A DNA stretch of 64,000 bases, from contig NC_134677.1 of assembly GCF_024713945.1 (NCBI RefSeq), forward strand, positions 4,715,001 through 4,779,000, written 5' to 3'. A model generated the notes under the pieces. That model did not search any database. It saw nothing but the letters and a program-made list of their open reading frames with translations, and was not told the DNA's origin. The position numbers and the translations under genes are program-made. This stretch comes from Dermatophagoides farinae (lineage: Eukaryota; Arthropoda; Arachnida; Sarcoptiformes; Pyroglyphidae). Below, one piece after another: positions 28,062 through 37,987 of this stretch. The stretch's first letter is position 1; each line of letters starts with the position of its first letter.

Positions 28062-30501
28062 TCATTGTTATCCATTGAAATTGGATGCATTAAAAAAGTA
28101 TGATTTTTGATTATTATTATTATTATTATTATCGATGAAGGAAGCTAAAGCATCACATTTTCAGGCTTCATGTTCTGAAAATATGATATGATTTATGGGT
28201 ATTTCATGGATTTGATGATCAAACAAATCAAACATAAAAGTTTACATTTCTTCTTCGTTGTATTCGTTAATTCTGGTCCTGTAGATTTTTATTTTGTTCT
28301 CAAAATGCTCATTTTGATGACTTTGCGTTTATGATTATAATAGCTGTATATATAAATGATGAAGATAAAAAATGATAACGTTATATTTTCCAATATTGTT
28401 AATATGCCAAGCAATATTATCGATTCTTTAAAAAGTTATTTTTAATTCTTGAGAATCATCTTCATTGATTGAAGTTGGCAATGGATACCTTAGAATCCTT
28501 GGCATTTTGTGGGTTATATTTTGATATAATTTTTCGTTTGTGTTGATGATAACAATGTTATAAACACACAGACAAATTTATGTGAGTATATCCTCGACTA
28601 TGGCATTGGTTGATTTGTTGGATAGATAAACTGGATAGAAAAAAATTCACAAACATACACACACACAAAACAGAAATTAATATCAAAAAATGATTTCGTT
28701 GTAATAGATGATTTTGACAGTCGATGTTGGTTGACTGAAATACTGTCAAACACAGATTGTATATCACAATGAAAAATGAAACGTCAATTGTAATCTAAAG
28801 AATCTCATAACACAATTATGTTCTGTTTGAGAAAAAAAAGAGTTAGAGGTTAGAGCGCCAAATCCATAAATTATTCTATTCTATATTCATCACCACTACC
28901 ACCAATCATTTTGTTAGTTGTGGTTCTATAGAAAAAATAAAACCAAATGTTCATCCTACCTAGAAATTAATTGTATAGCAGAATGACAATTTGAGCTGGC
29001 ATCAGATCAGCAATCACAACTGGTCAGTCAATTAGTCAGTTATTCAAATTGATATGAATTCAAGAAGGTTGAATCATCATTATCATCAACGGTGATCACA
29101 ATCAAAACAAAACATAAACTCACGCCAATCCATACACACACATACAATGAGTTTTCTAAATCGTCGATTTCGTGCATATACACAGTAGAGAAAAAAAGAG
29201 AAGCAGCGGACACACATTGGCAAATCCAATATTCAATGTTACCTTGTTGTAGTTTGTGTTTATGTGTATGTGCAGGTATAGTTTTATTTTATCATCACAA
29301 TACACATTGGTTACCTTTTTTTGATGTTATGTTTTTAATGTTCCACTATCCAGCAACAGACGATGACAGAGATAGAAACGTGAGTGAACTCGATATATTG
29401 TATGGAGACAGGTACCCAGAAAAAGAGAGAAAGAGACGATGATTTAGCTTGAAAGTGGACCCGTTCAACATCAAGAAAACAAAGATAAACATTTGTATGT
29501 ATACGGCCGAAATCGTCGTCGTGACAACCTAGCTGCTATTGGTCGCTATACAAGAAAAAATTTTTAAAAGTTAGAAACCTAAAATGTTTGTCCGATCTAA
29601 CAAACATGTATTGCAAGACCGATCAAGAGTAAAAAATAGGATTTTTTCGGATTCAACCTATAGGTTAACGCCGGAGGGTTCGATCCATCAACGACATCTG
29701 GTATTATAAATGCTAAATTTTTTCGAAAAAAAATTTGAACCCAAAAAAATGCTGATATCATCGATGAAGAAAAACCCAAATTATTACCGGTAATAAATAA
29801 AAAAAAGTAGAAAAATCTAGCAACAACAATTTTGGATGACGGACGACCAAATTACCGATGAGGATGAACACTACAAGAACAAATTTTAAGCAAACCGGCT
29901 GGCAACCCAAGTTTTTTCTGATGTTCGTTACCAATAACACCAACAAAAAAGACGGGCAACCAAGCGTACCGATGCGTGACAAACTATCTGTGAATGTACG
30001 TGGAATGAAATTTAAAAAAAAAATTCAACAAAAACATGTCAGAAAAAAATGGAAAAAATATTATTTAATTGGATGATAAGATTAAGGCAATTTTGTTCCA
30101 TTGTTCATATTTATACGAAATTGATTTGATTTTGATTTTGTAGCCAAAAATATTTTTATTTATTGATCAATTGATAGTTTAACACAGAATTATAATCATT
30201 CAGATTTCAGTGCATTTGTTGCTACGACAAACGAAAGCGATGATGATGTTGATTGAAAATGGCAGAGACAGATACGGTGATACAAATTGTCATTCAATGT
30301 CATCATCATATATATTAAACATGTCAGGATATATTATTATTATTATCTAAAGATAGATTGGTGGTGATTGTCTGCTGGTTTCGTCTCTTGTTTCCATTGT
30401 CATCATCAGGCAACCAAAAAAAAAAAAAAAAATTTCGCTTTTGTTATTCTCTGAGAACCAATATAACAAGTTTTGTTTACATTCATTGGACAGAACACTG
30501 C

Positions 30502-31425
30502 TTATTTCCAACTATCGAGTAAATCTTTTTGATTGAAATAATATCCCACCAACAAGATGATCAGATTCAATGAAGCAAGTTTTTGGAATACTACGCTACA
30601 TTGATTATCATTAGCAATATGGCCAACCGTCACCGTTATTCTCACATCATCACCATCCTTGCCGCTAATATTGTCATAAAGATAGATTTGGAATTCATTT
30701 CGCATACGACTACAAAGACGAGTAATTTGCCTTAATAAACAATAGGTATCATCAGGTTGAATAGAATCCAATGCGGCCAATAGTGAATAAAGCCATAGGC
30801 CTCTTTCGATAGTGAATTTTTCATGACCATCTTCTCGTAACCATTCGTAATGATAGTATAATAATCGGCAAACTTCTTTTTGACTAATTCTAGCTAGTAA
30901 TGATAATCGAGGCAAATTAGTATGATAAGAATTTTCAGGCTTATATCCCATGTGGTTAGATTTATTTTCATGGCTGAAACAATATTCACGCCACCATTTA
31001 CGGGTATGTTGGATTAGTTTTCGAGTGTCAGAACATTTTGTTCGTAAATCATCGATATGTTGGCGTAATGTTAAAAATGATTCAATCAGTGATGGTACTA
31101 TTGATTGCTCATGAATTTCAAACGCAGGCAGTGAACGTATAAATTCCTTTTCTTCAATCGATTTCACGTGATAATCATAACATTTTGGTTTTCGAATCAA
31201 AATTTGTTCGGCCACTTTTATACTCGGTTCTTGTTGAGATTCAAGTTGAACTCGTCGTAAATAATCTGCACCGTTTTCAGGTGGAATACTTGGATCATAA
31301 CTATCGAATGTAGCCACAGGTAACCTAGGAACCAGATTCATCAAAGCATCATCATCATTAAGTTTGTCACTATCTTCTTTGTAAAGATTCATGATTCGAT
31401 TTTCATTTTTGAATATTAAAAACAT
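30502..31425 (-). CDS. GEMIN2: Gemin2 / SMN-interacting protein 1
   Basis: Gemin2 binds SMN and clamps the Sm pentamer during cytoplasmic snRNP assembly. The single-exon frame of 307 codons shows the family signature LPVATFDSYDPSIPPENGADYLRRVQLE near residues 35-63, a helical middle part, and the conserved C-terminal block with LPRLSLLARISQKEV, then ERGLWLYSLLAALD, LLRQITRLCSRMR, and NLIILLVGYYFNQKDLLD close to the end. Length agrees with the family (about 280 residues). The first ATG gives MFLIFKNENRIMNLYKED; the internal Met at residue 12 is an equally plausible start. It is head-to-head with the UPF0598 gene, 116 bp away, suggesting a shared promoter. Confidence 0.92.
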   Translation of the reverse strand: MFLIFKNENRIMNLYKEDSDKLNDDDALMNLVPRLPVATFDSYDPSIPPENGADYLRRVQLESQQEPSIKVAEQILIRKPKCYDYHVKSIEEKEFIRSLPAFEIHEQSIVPSLIESFLTLRQHIDDLRTKCSDTRKLIQHTRKWWREYCFSHENKSNHMGYKPENSYHTNLPRLSLLARISQKEVCRLLYYHYEWLREDGHEKFTIERGLWLYSLLAALDSIQPDDTYCLLRQITRLCSRMRNEFQIYLYDNISGKDGDDVRITVTVGHIANDNQCSVVFQKLASLNLIILLVGYYFNQKDLLDSWK

Positions 31426-31541
31426 AAAATCAGCTGCATGTCATGCTTCAAGACGATTAAAGTTCATTCATAAAAGACGAGCAGTTATATTTTTGTGTTG
31501 AATTTCGTGAACTCTATCATTAAAACCATCTGTGATAGAAA
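31426..31541. promoter_or_regulatory. putative bidirectional promoter, GEMIN2 / UPF0598
   Basis: Only 116 bp separate the divergent start codons. Both genes must be driven from this interval or from within one another's 5' ends. I see no convincing TATA box; the role is inferred from geometry. Confidence 0.5.
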
Positions 31542-32338
31542 ATGATCCTTAAACTTTCAACGAATATCAATCGCTTCAAATGGTACGATCACTTTTTGTT
31601 CATTAATAGTCTACGGCATCAATCGAATCAATCATCGAGTAAGCTTTATATCCAGGGACAAAATGATCCAGAACGACCGAAGATTCGCGAATATTTCTAT
31701 TACATTGATCACAATGGAATGGTAATTTTGATTTTAAACGATGAATTAAATTAAATTGTGTTATTCATAATCGATTTCAGTTATTTTTAGATGATTCTCG
31801 TATGAAAAATTTTACTAGTTGTTTTAAGGAAAAACAATTTTTGAATTTCTTTTTCAAAAATATAAAATTTAATAAAATGGGTCGTTATGAGAAAGAATTT
31901 CCATACATTTCATTATGTGGAATCGAAAGAAATTTTATACGATGCGATGATGTGCCTATCGTTTATACGCATATAGTTCCAAATACTAAGGATTCATCGA
32001 AAAATGAATTTAATCTGATCATTGCTAATTCGGATCTAGCTTTTCCATTCAATCCTGAATCATTGTACATGTTACCGGAATCAATCAATACTGAAAAAGA
32101 CAATGATGATGATGATGATGATGATCAAAGTATCCTGAAACACGGTGGACGTATCTATCACGAAGCCGATGATCGATTCGGAAGTTATGGATTAATACGA
32201 TCAATGCTTGCCCAAGAGATTGGCAACCTGTTCGTTTTGAATGAACAAAAAATACCAATCATTTTCAAATGGAACGGAGTTGAATACAGACTATCGAATA
32301 GATTAGCTTCAATTGTCATTGGAAATAAGGACAAATAA
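31542..32338 (+). CDS. C8orf82: UPF0598 family protein (C8orf82 homologue), two exons
   Basis: Exons 31542-31721 and 31781-32338 are joined across a 59-bp GT/AG intron in phase 0, giving 245 residues. The join creates REYFYYIDHNGMLFLDDSR, the hallmark of UPF0598 proteins, followed by KNFTSCFKE, GRYEKEFPYISLCG and ERNFIRCDDVPIVYTH. The C-terminal half includes an Asp-rich insert (about residues 157-165) and GRIYHEADDRFGSYGLIRS. The function is unknown; the vertebrate protein is thought to be mitochondrial, and the Arg/Lys/Ser-rich N-terminus here is compatible with a targeting peptide. An AATAAA lies 8 bp after the stop (32346-32351), nearly touching the minus-strand AATAAA (32353-32358) that likely serves COG4. 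Confidence 0.9.
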
Positions 32339-32345
32339 ACCGGAC

Positions 32346-32358
32346 AATAAAATTTATT
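32346..32358. promoter_or_regulatory. back-to-back polyadenylation signals
   Basis: AATAAA on + (32346-32351) for the UPF0598 gene, and AATAAA on - (32353-32358), about 220 bp past the COG4 stop. The convergent genes thus probably have adjoining or overlapping 3' ends. Confidence 0.55.
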
Positions 32359-32578
32359 TCTTTTTTATTTGTATATAGTAGATTGGTAAAATTCAACTAT
32401 ACACTGAAAAAAATCCTACCGGGAAAAGAGGGCAAATTTTGTACAGTAACAGTTAAATCGAATTGAAATATTGGTATAAAAAATGCGTGGCTTACATAGA
32501 CTTTTTTCCCCATTTTTTTCAATGTATACTATACAATACATAGCTAGTATATTTTTGTATCAATGAAAAGTTTTCAGA

Positions 32579-34988
32579 TTATAATTTAATTTTTCGTAAA
32601 TCGTTTGTACTTAGTTCGGAATAAAGCCTTAGCAATTGATGTAATTCATTTGGATTCACTCTCAAGGCATTATAATTTCCTTCAGAATGTATGTAATCAT
32701 TGATCTCATTGATATTCTCCAATGTGAAAATGACCCCAATGAATTTTAATTTAGAAAAATATTCTCGTAAAGTAATGGTCGTCGGCGAAATTGAGGTTAG
32801 GAAATTGATAATGGCACGCACCTCTCTATCTAATTGAAATCCACCAAACTGTAAATAATTCAAAAAAAAAATTAATTGTAAATAAGCAGATGTTTTTAAT
32901 GCTTTGATCGAGTAACATGATGGGAACTGGCAAATTGATTATCATACTGACCTTATTGAATAGACATTTAAATAAAGCTTTATACAATCGATTGGATATT
33001 TCCGCACTGATTACGGTCAAGAGCGTGTCAAAATTTTTCTCGGTTAATTGTTTTTTGAATGGCGCTAATGTTGAATTTATATTCATCAAAAACGTTTGAA
33101 TGAAAGGCCGTAAACCTTCACTGACTTCATAGGTGATAATATCTTGATCATTCAATTCATGACTAGTTGATATAAATGAATCGATCATTGATTTGACTAT
33201 TGTTTTGAATACGACTGCGAATAATTGTTGCATACCCGACTGAATCAACATCTGAAACTTGGAACTAAGTGAACTGAAATTCGAAAGACAGCTATCGAAA
33301 AGGTCAATTTGATTCTTTTGCAATACACCGCTGTTGGTTACATCGACTGTTATGGTCTGGTTCAGTTTATTTAAATATTCACAAGCCGTGTCCAGATTGT
33401 TCAATGCACATATGAACATTATTTTCATCTGTTCAACATCGTTGGAAGATTGGAGATATCGCCCAGCTTGAAGAGCATTATATGCATTGGCTAGATCCAA
33501 AGTTGATGACGCATTCGGATAGCCACATTTGATACGGTTATTGATTACTTCATAGAAAATCGTTTCCAAAACAATACTACAATGATTGATCATGGCCATT
33601 ATAACATTGGCTGAGCCACACGATATGGCTCTTTTAAGGCATTTTTTAATAATAAAAAATATATCATCAAGCATGCTCGATGTAATTGCTGTTGAATCCA
33701 AATCTTTATGGTCAATATCAATCGCATCCAATTGAATGGCTTTCTGTATAGATTCTTTTAGGAAATATTCTTCAAGCAAAACATAAACGGAATCTAGATC
33801 ATGTATCATACGAGAAAGAGTACAGTCCCTAATAAGAGAATCAATATCTTGAGAGCCAAATCTAACAGGTAGTTCGTCATGTCGTTGATCCACTTTTTCA
33901 TTGTTCTTGGCAGCTTCTATATCGCCAATCAAACGGTTGGAGATGAAATTGAGGTATGTTTGGTTACGATTTATCATGTACATAATATCGTTTAGATGTT
34001 TGTCAACCACTTTTGGATCTAATTTGTTCATATTCTGGTTAGTGGAAAAATTTTTCAAAGCTCGTGACACGTTTGATACAAGGGACGTGAAAGTTTTTTC
34101 ATTTTGGTAATCCTCGATAATCGATTTTACTTGTGCGTCACACTCTTTTTGCAATTTTACGACAACCGGAAATAAATTCCCGGGACCATAATAAGTTTCG
34201 ATCAGCGGATAATGAACATCGATTTTTTGCGCAATTGTTTCAAAAAGATTGGACAGCTTGGCCAACGTAACAGAACCTTTTGTGGCAGCATTGATTTTTT
34301 TGTTCGTGATTTCTTCAATAATCTGTGACCGAAGATAATTTGAAAATTGATCCAAACCTTGTTTGTGCTGTTTAATTAACGGAAATATTTTAAAGAATCG
34401 CTCAACACCGGCGCTATCTTTATGAGCGACAGCTTCATCAAATCGTATCATAACTATTGATTTCAGATTTTGTTCCGCTTCATGCAATTTCACAAAAGAT
34501 TGTTCCAATGAACAAGTATCAGGCATTTCATTATTGCCGCTAAGACTTTCATCCAATGCCGTTTTTCTCAACATAGATTCATCCATAGACAAAAATCTAT
34601 AGATATGGCGAGCAGCTTTCTCATAATCTTCATCGGCCAATGATTTTTGTATTCCATCTGTACATGAACGAAGGTCGATAATATCTTCTACTTGTTTCAA
34701 ACATTCACTCACACGATTTTTGACCAGATCAAATGAACGTATTTTATAGCTAACATTATCAGCCATGACTGATGTGAAATTTATCAAATTGGCTAAACGT
34801 TCAGCGTCGCTTTCGATTAACGATATGTTAGCCATGTGTTTGATTAACGATGTCATTAATAATTGCAATTCGTTTTCTTTTTTCAGAAATAAATCAACGT
34901 CTTGCTGGATCATTTGTTCTTCTTCATTAAGATGTTCCAACGTGCTTAATATATCGGATCGACTTTGGATGTGTCGAAATTCATCCAT
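32579..34988 (-). CDS. COG4: conserved oligomeric Golgi complex subunit 4, two exons
   Basis: COG4 belongs to lobe A of the COG tether, which captures retrograde vesicles at the Golgi and binds SNAREs and Sly1. Exons 32952-34988 and 32579-32848 (donor GTCAGT, acceptor TTTACAG, phase 0, 103-bp intron) give 768 residues, close to the vertebrate length of about 785. The N-terminus is a coiled-coil region (RSDILSTLEHLNEEEQ). The central part shows QSFVKLHEAEQNLKSIVMIRFDEA and YYGPGNLFPVVVKLQKECD. The end carries FGGFQLDREVRAIINFLT, TLREYFSKLKFIGVIFTLENINEINDY and RVNPNELHQLLRLYSELSTNDLRKIKL-stop, matching the COG4 C-terminal domain. It sits 277 bp downstream of AKTIP on the same strand. Confidence 0.95.
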
Positions 34989-35265
34989 GATTAAAAATCA
35001 AATTGAAATCAGATTATCAACAACAATATTTATTATTTATCATTATTTAATGTGCAAGAAATTGGGAAACGTCAGCTGTATGGCCGACTCTATCGGCGTT
35101 TACTAGATGGCAGACCAGAATGATTAGAATCAATCATCAATAATAAAAAGTGATTAAAATGCCAAAAAATTATCATTTATTAATGAAAAGTATAATTAAA
35201 AGATAATAAATAAATATAATACAATCAAAATATGAAGGCAAATAATTATATTGATGATTGATAGC

Positions 35266-36183
35266 TCAATTGTAAACAATTTTTTTCGCCCAAGATAGAC
35301 CAGAGATCGAAGTTGTACAATAATTACGATTGGGATGTTCTACTGCACTGGATATATTACCATTGGCACCAAGATAATCAATACCAGAATCCAGAGAGAA
35401 TTTTTCTGTTAATAATTTATGTTTTACTTTGTCGATTATGGAAGAGTTTTCTGGCTCAGTAAAATCAATATAGTTTTTATCATCGCGTTTTATATTCATG
35501 GCACGATCATTGAAGTCATTCATTTTATCTTCGATCATTGTTTTCAATTGTTCCGTGTCATAATTTAATTTATCAATATTGGCCAAGTGTTTAAATTGTT
35601 CGATATCATCAAATTCGAATACTCGCTTAGCAAATTCAATTACTTCAAATATAAAATTACACGTCGAATTCCATTTAATGAATTTACTGGACATGTCCAG
35701 TTCACCAGTCTGTTCATTTATCAACGGATGGTGAGGTATTGGATCAAATATTATTTTCTATGAATAGAATGATTAATCATAAGGTGGCTGATAAATTCAT
35801 TTGAAAACAAACCGGTATATCACAATTAGGATATGATGGGCTGATGTGTATAGAGAAGCGAAATATTTTTCCTTTGTATAAACCATGATGGATGAACATT
35901 ACTCCAAACCATTCAAATGCAGATTCATGAGATGGTGATATGTAGACATGAAGAAATTCTTGTTTTTGAAACAAAACGCTAAAAGGAAGTAAGTAAGTAG
36001 AATTAGAATAATTTATAAACATTGTGAAAATACAAACAATTCTTTCATGAGTTGATATTCGATGAAAATCATAGAACATTGTGGTGATGATGGCGGTAAT
36101 GATTGTGTTGATTGATTTAATGGAAATCGATTCGGATTAGATTTTGTTTTAGATGCTGACTGTTGTTGTTGGGTGGCTTCCAT
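35266..36183 (-). CDS. AKTIP: AKT-interacting protein / fused-toes homologue (inactive E2-like), three exons
   Basis: AKTIP (FTS) is a ubiquitin-conjugating-enzyme variant without a catalytic Cys. It works in the FTS-Hook-FHIP complex that links cargo to dynein and aids HOPS-dependent vesicle trafficking. Exons 36038-36183, 35813-35978 and 35266-35757 have GT/AG ends and fitting phases (2, then 0), giving 267 residues against 292 in human. The joins create EYQLMKEFVLFQKQEFLHVY, then FEWFGVMFIHHGLYKGKIF, then CDIPKIIFDPIPHHPLIN, the UEV core in the right order. The C-terminal tail ends ISGLSWAKKIVYN. The first 35 residues are Gln/Ser/Pro-rich. A transposon-like terminal repeat begins only 46 bp upstream of the ATG (36229). 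Confidence 0.92.
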
Positions 36184-36228
36184 GATTAAATGACACGTAT
36201 GGCTGAAAATTCCGTAAACAATCAAATA

Positions 36229-36266
36229 CAGTAATACCCCGCTTAACGCTGTTTCGATATAACGCT
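36229..36266. mobile_element. pogo/Tigger-like terminal repeat near AKTIP promoter
   Basis: After TA, the sequence CAGTAATACCCCGCTTAACG and then CTGTTTCG match, in the other orientation, the end of the short element at 49719-49792. One terminus is recognisable, so this is probably a decayed or internally deleted non-autonomous copy. Confidence 0.45.
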
Positions 36267-36341
36267 GTGCAATTACATTACATTGTTTTCCTGTACAAAA
36301 ATTTTCCTCTCATATTTCTATACTGCTACATTTTAAATTAT

Positions 36342-36492
36342 CAATAAAGTCAAAATAGACAAAGTAGACTGTGAATATAGTAGCAATTTTTACAATAAAA
36401 TAAAAATAAATTTTGACCACGCATTTTGATTTGAACACGCAACCTTTTGATAAGCTTCAGATATCCAATAAAGTCAAAATAGACAAAGTAGA
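36342..36492. repeat. direct repeat flanking a decayed tRNA-Trp 3' half
   Basis: A 27-nt sequence beginning CAATAAAGTCAAAATAGAC occurs at 36342-36368 and again, unchanged, at 36466-36492 (period 124 bp). Between the copies, 36413-36451 on the minus strand matches tRNA-Trp bases 38 to about 61 exactly, with a degenerate acceptor strand. The arrangement looks like partial tandem duplication of the tRNA locus. Confidence 0.7.
36413..36451 (-). pseudogene. tRNA-Trp 3'-half pseudogene
   Basis: It contains ATCAAAAGGTTGCGTGTTCA as in the intact gene 150 bp away, but the T-stem 3' strand and acceptor strand have decayed and no 5' half is present. Confidence 0.65.
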
Positions 36493-36585
36493 TTTTGCCA
36501 AATGTTGAAAAAAAACTTGATTTTTCATCTTTTGACGATGCCTAGGAGAGATAAAAATACAAATAAATCAATCGTTTTTTACAAT

Positions 36586-36590
36586 AAAAA
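36586..36590 (-). terminator. Pol III T-run terminator of tRNA-Trp
   Basis: A run of five T on the minus strand lies 8 bases past the tRNA 3' end, followed by more T-rich sequence. Confidence 0.6.
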
Positions 36591-36597
36591 CAAATTT

Positions 36598-36698
36598 TGA
36601 CCCGGACGTGATTTGAACACGCAACCTTTTGATAACATCCGGAAGTATAAAATTTTTATACTGGAGTCAAACGCGCTACCAAATTGCGCCACCGAGCC
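36598..36698 (-). tRNA. tRNA-Trp (anticodon CCA) with 27-nt intron
   Basis: The cloverleaf folds from GGCTCGG (5') and CCGGGTC plus discriminator A (3'), with two wobble pairs. The D-arm stem is GCGC/GCGC, the anticodon stem TTTGA/TCAAA, the loop C-T-CCA-G-A, the variable loop AGGTT, and the T-arm GCGTG/CACGT around TTCAAAT. The anticodon CCA reads UGG. The intron occupies 36634-36660, at the canonical position between bases 37 and 38, and contains a self-complementary TATAAAA/TTTTATA stretch that could form the splice helix. The internal promoter boxes A (TGGCGCAATTTGG) and B (GTTCAAATC) are intact. Confidence 0.93.
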
Positions 36699-37987
36699 AA
36701 TGTCACAATTAAAAAAACTACTGTGCCACCACATAAGTACACCGAAAAAAATGGGGGAGTCAAGTCTACACTCAGAAAAGTAGGAACTTGATGTTGACAA
36801 AGAATCTTATCCATTGATGTTTTGCAATTATTGGGCACTAACGTTCTATACGAATGTTACTCTGGCTCAAACCGCGGGCTATTTCATATTTTTTACATAA
36901 ATAAGAAAAAGTATAAAACAGTGACACCAGATGACGATCAATATTCAATTAATTTGCCATGACATTCGACTTGTGCGAAAAAGAGGGGAGACACACCTAA
37001 CAACATAGTGTTATATACTGTATGTGGTTCCGATTATAACCATCTGATATTATATGATTACAAATGGAATTTTCGTATGTAGTATTTGTTTTGATAATTG
37101 TCCCGATGTTATTTGTGGTTACCATCGAGATAATCGGGTGTTACCGTTTCGTTTATATAATCAGTGAAAGTGAATACAAAAGAAAACCTCGACCAGTTTG
37201 GTTGGAATGGAAATTACGATACTTTGGTCAATGACGACAACAACGACATCGTGACAAGGTGTGATACTATATTATTCGCAATGGTTGTGATCAACCCAAA
37301 GAGAAAGGTTTCTACTGGGCGTATGCTTTTTTCCAATTTTGATTTAAAAGAAAAAAAACAACCAACAGCTTTTTCATTTATTCTTTCAATGATGATAGAT
37401 TTTAGTTTAATATATGTGCCTAATTTAAAATGAATCGTCTGTGCGATTGCTCAAGTGGTGGTGGTGATGATGGTTTACGTTTTGAATTCTAAAATTATCG
37501 ATTCTGGCTAATCAAAAGCACCACCTGGTCACACATAGCTTGGACAGCTGTAGCCGGCTTTGAATTTTTCATCTGCATCCGATTCAGCTGTATAGTTTTA
37601 GTCTAGTTTTTAACGTACGATTCTATCAATATAAAAACTAAGATTTAAATATTAAAGGCGTGGTAGCAGCAATTCCAACGATAGATTTTTTTGGTTGCAT
37701 AAATGATGCTGAATGATTAGATATGAAAAAAAACATGCGTCATATCCTAAATATTCTGGCCTAGAATATATTAGATATAAAGGATAAAATTTGGTAGTGG
37801 CATTCGAGGAAAATATTCATTACATTACCGATGACCGCATTGCAGTAGTTTTAGTGAAAAACATAATCTTTTAGCTCTTTGAACAGCCAGTCTGAATTTT
37901 CCAATTACATTTTTCCATTATCATCAATGATGACCGATTTCCATGGTTAGTCATGTGTTGATTGTAACATTTCATCAATTCATTGTT
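36699..37987. other. intergenic sequence upstream of tRNA-Trp
   Basis: No supportable gene. An 89-codon + frame at 37164-37433 has no recognisable domain. The inverted-repeat left arm is visible from 37988 only because the window ends at 64000; its true outer edge may lie within this stretch. Confidence 0.5.

Larger units (their letters stand above)
23381..30501. other. intergenic region, mostly without recognisable genes
   Basis: This 7.1-kb gap lies between the katanin start and the GEMIN2 stop. It contains microsatellites (GT at 24541-24558, ATG/ATC arrays), a transposon-end-like sequence at 26306-26345, a possible terminal exon at 27876-28061, and a slightly less AT-rich patch at 29640-30060 that may be old transposon sequence, though no domain is readable. 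No other gene can be supported. Confidence 0.55.

Noticed and set aside
29660-29690. GGTTCGATCC resembling a tRNA T-arm
   Set aside because: No matching D-arm, anticodon arm or acceptor stem around it.
29858-30076. 72-codon plus-strand frame in a less AT-rich patch
   Set aside because: Lys-rich tail and no domain; may be old transposon sequence but not supportable as a gene.
37164-37433. 89-codon plus-strand frame
   Set aside because: No recognisable domain, no splice context, and simple AT-rich composition.
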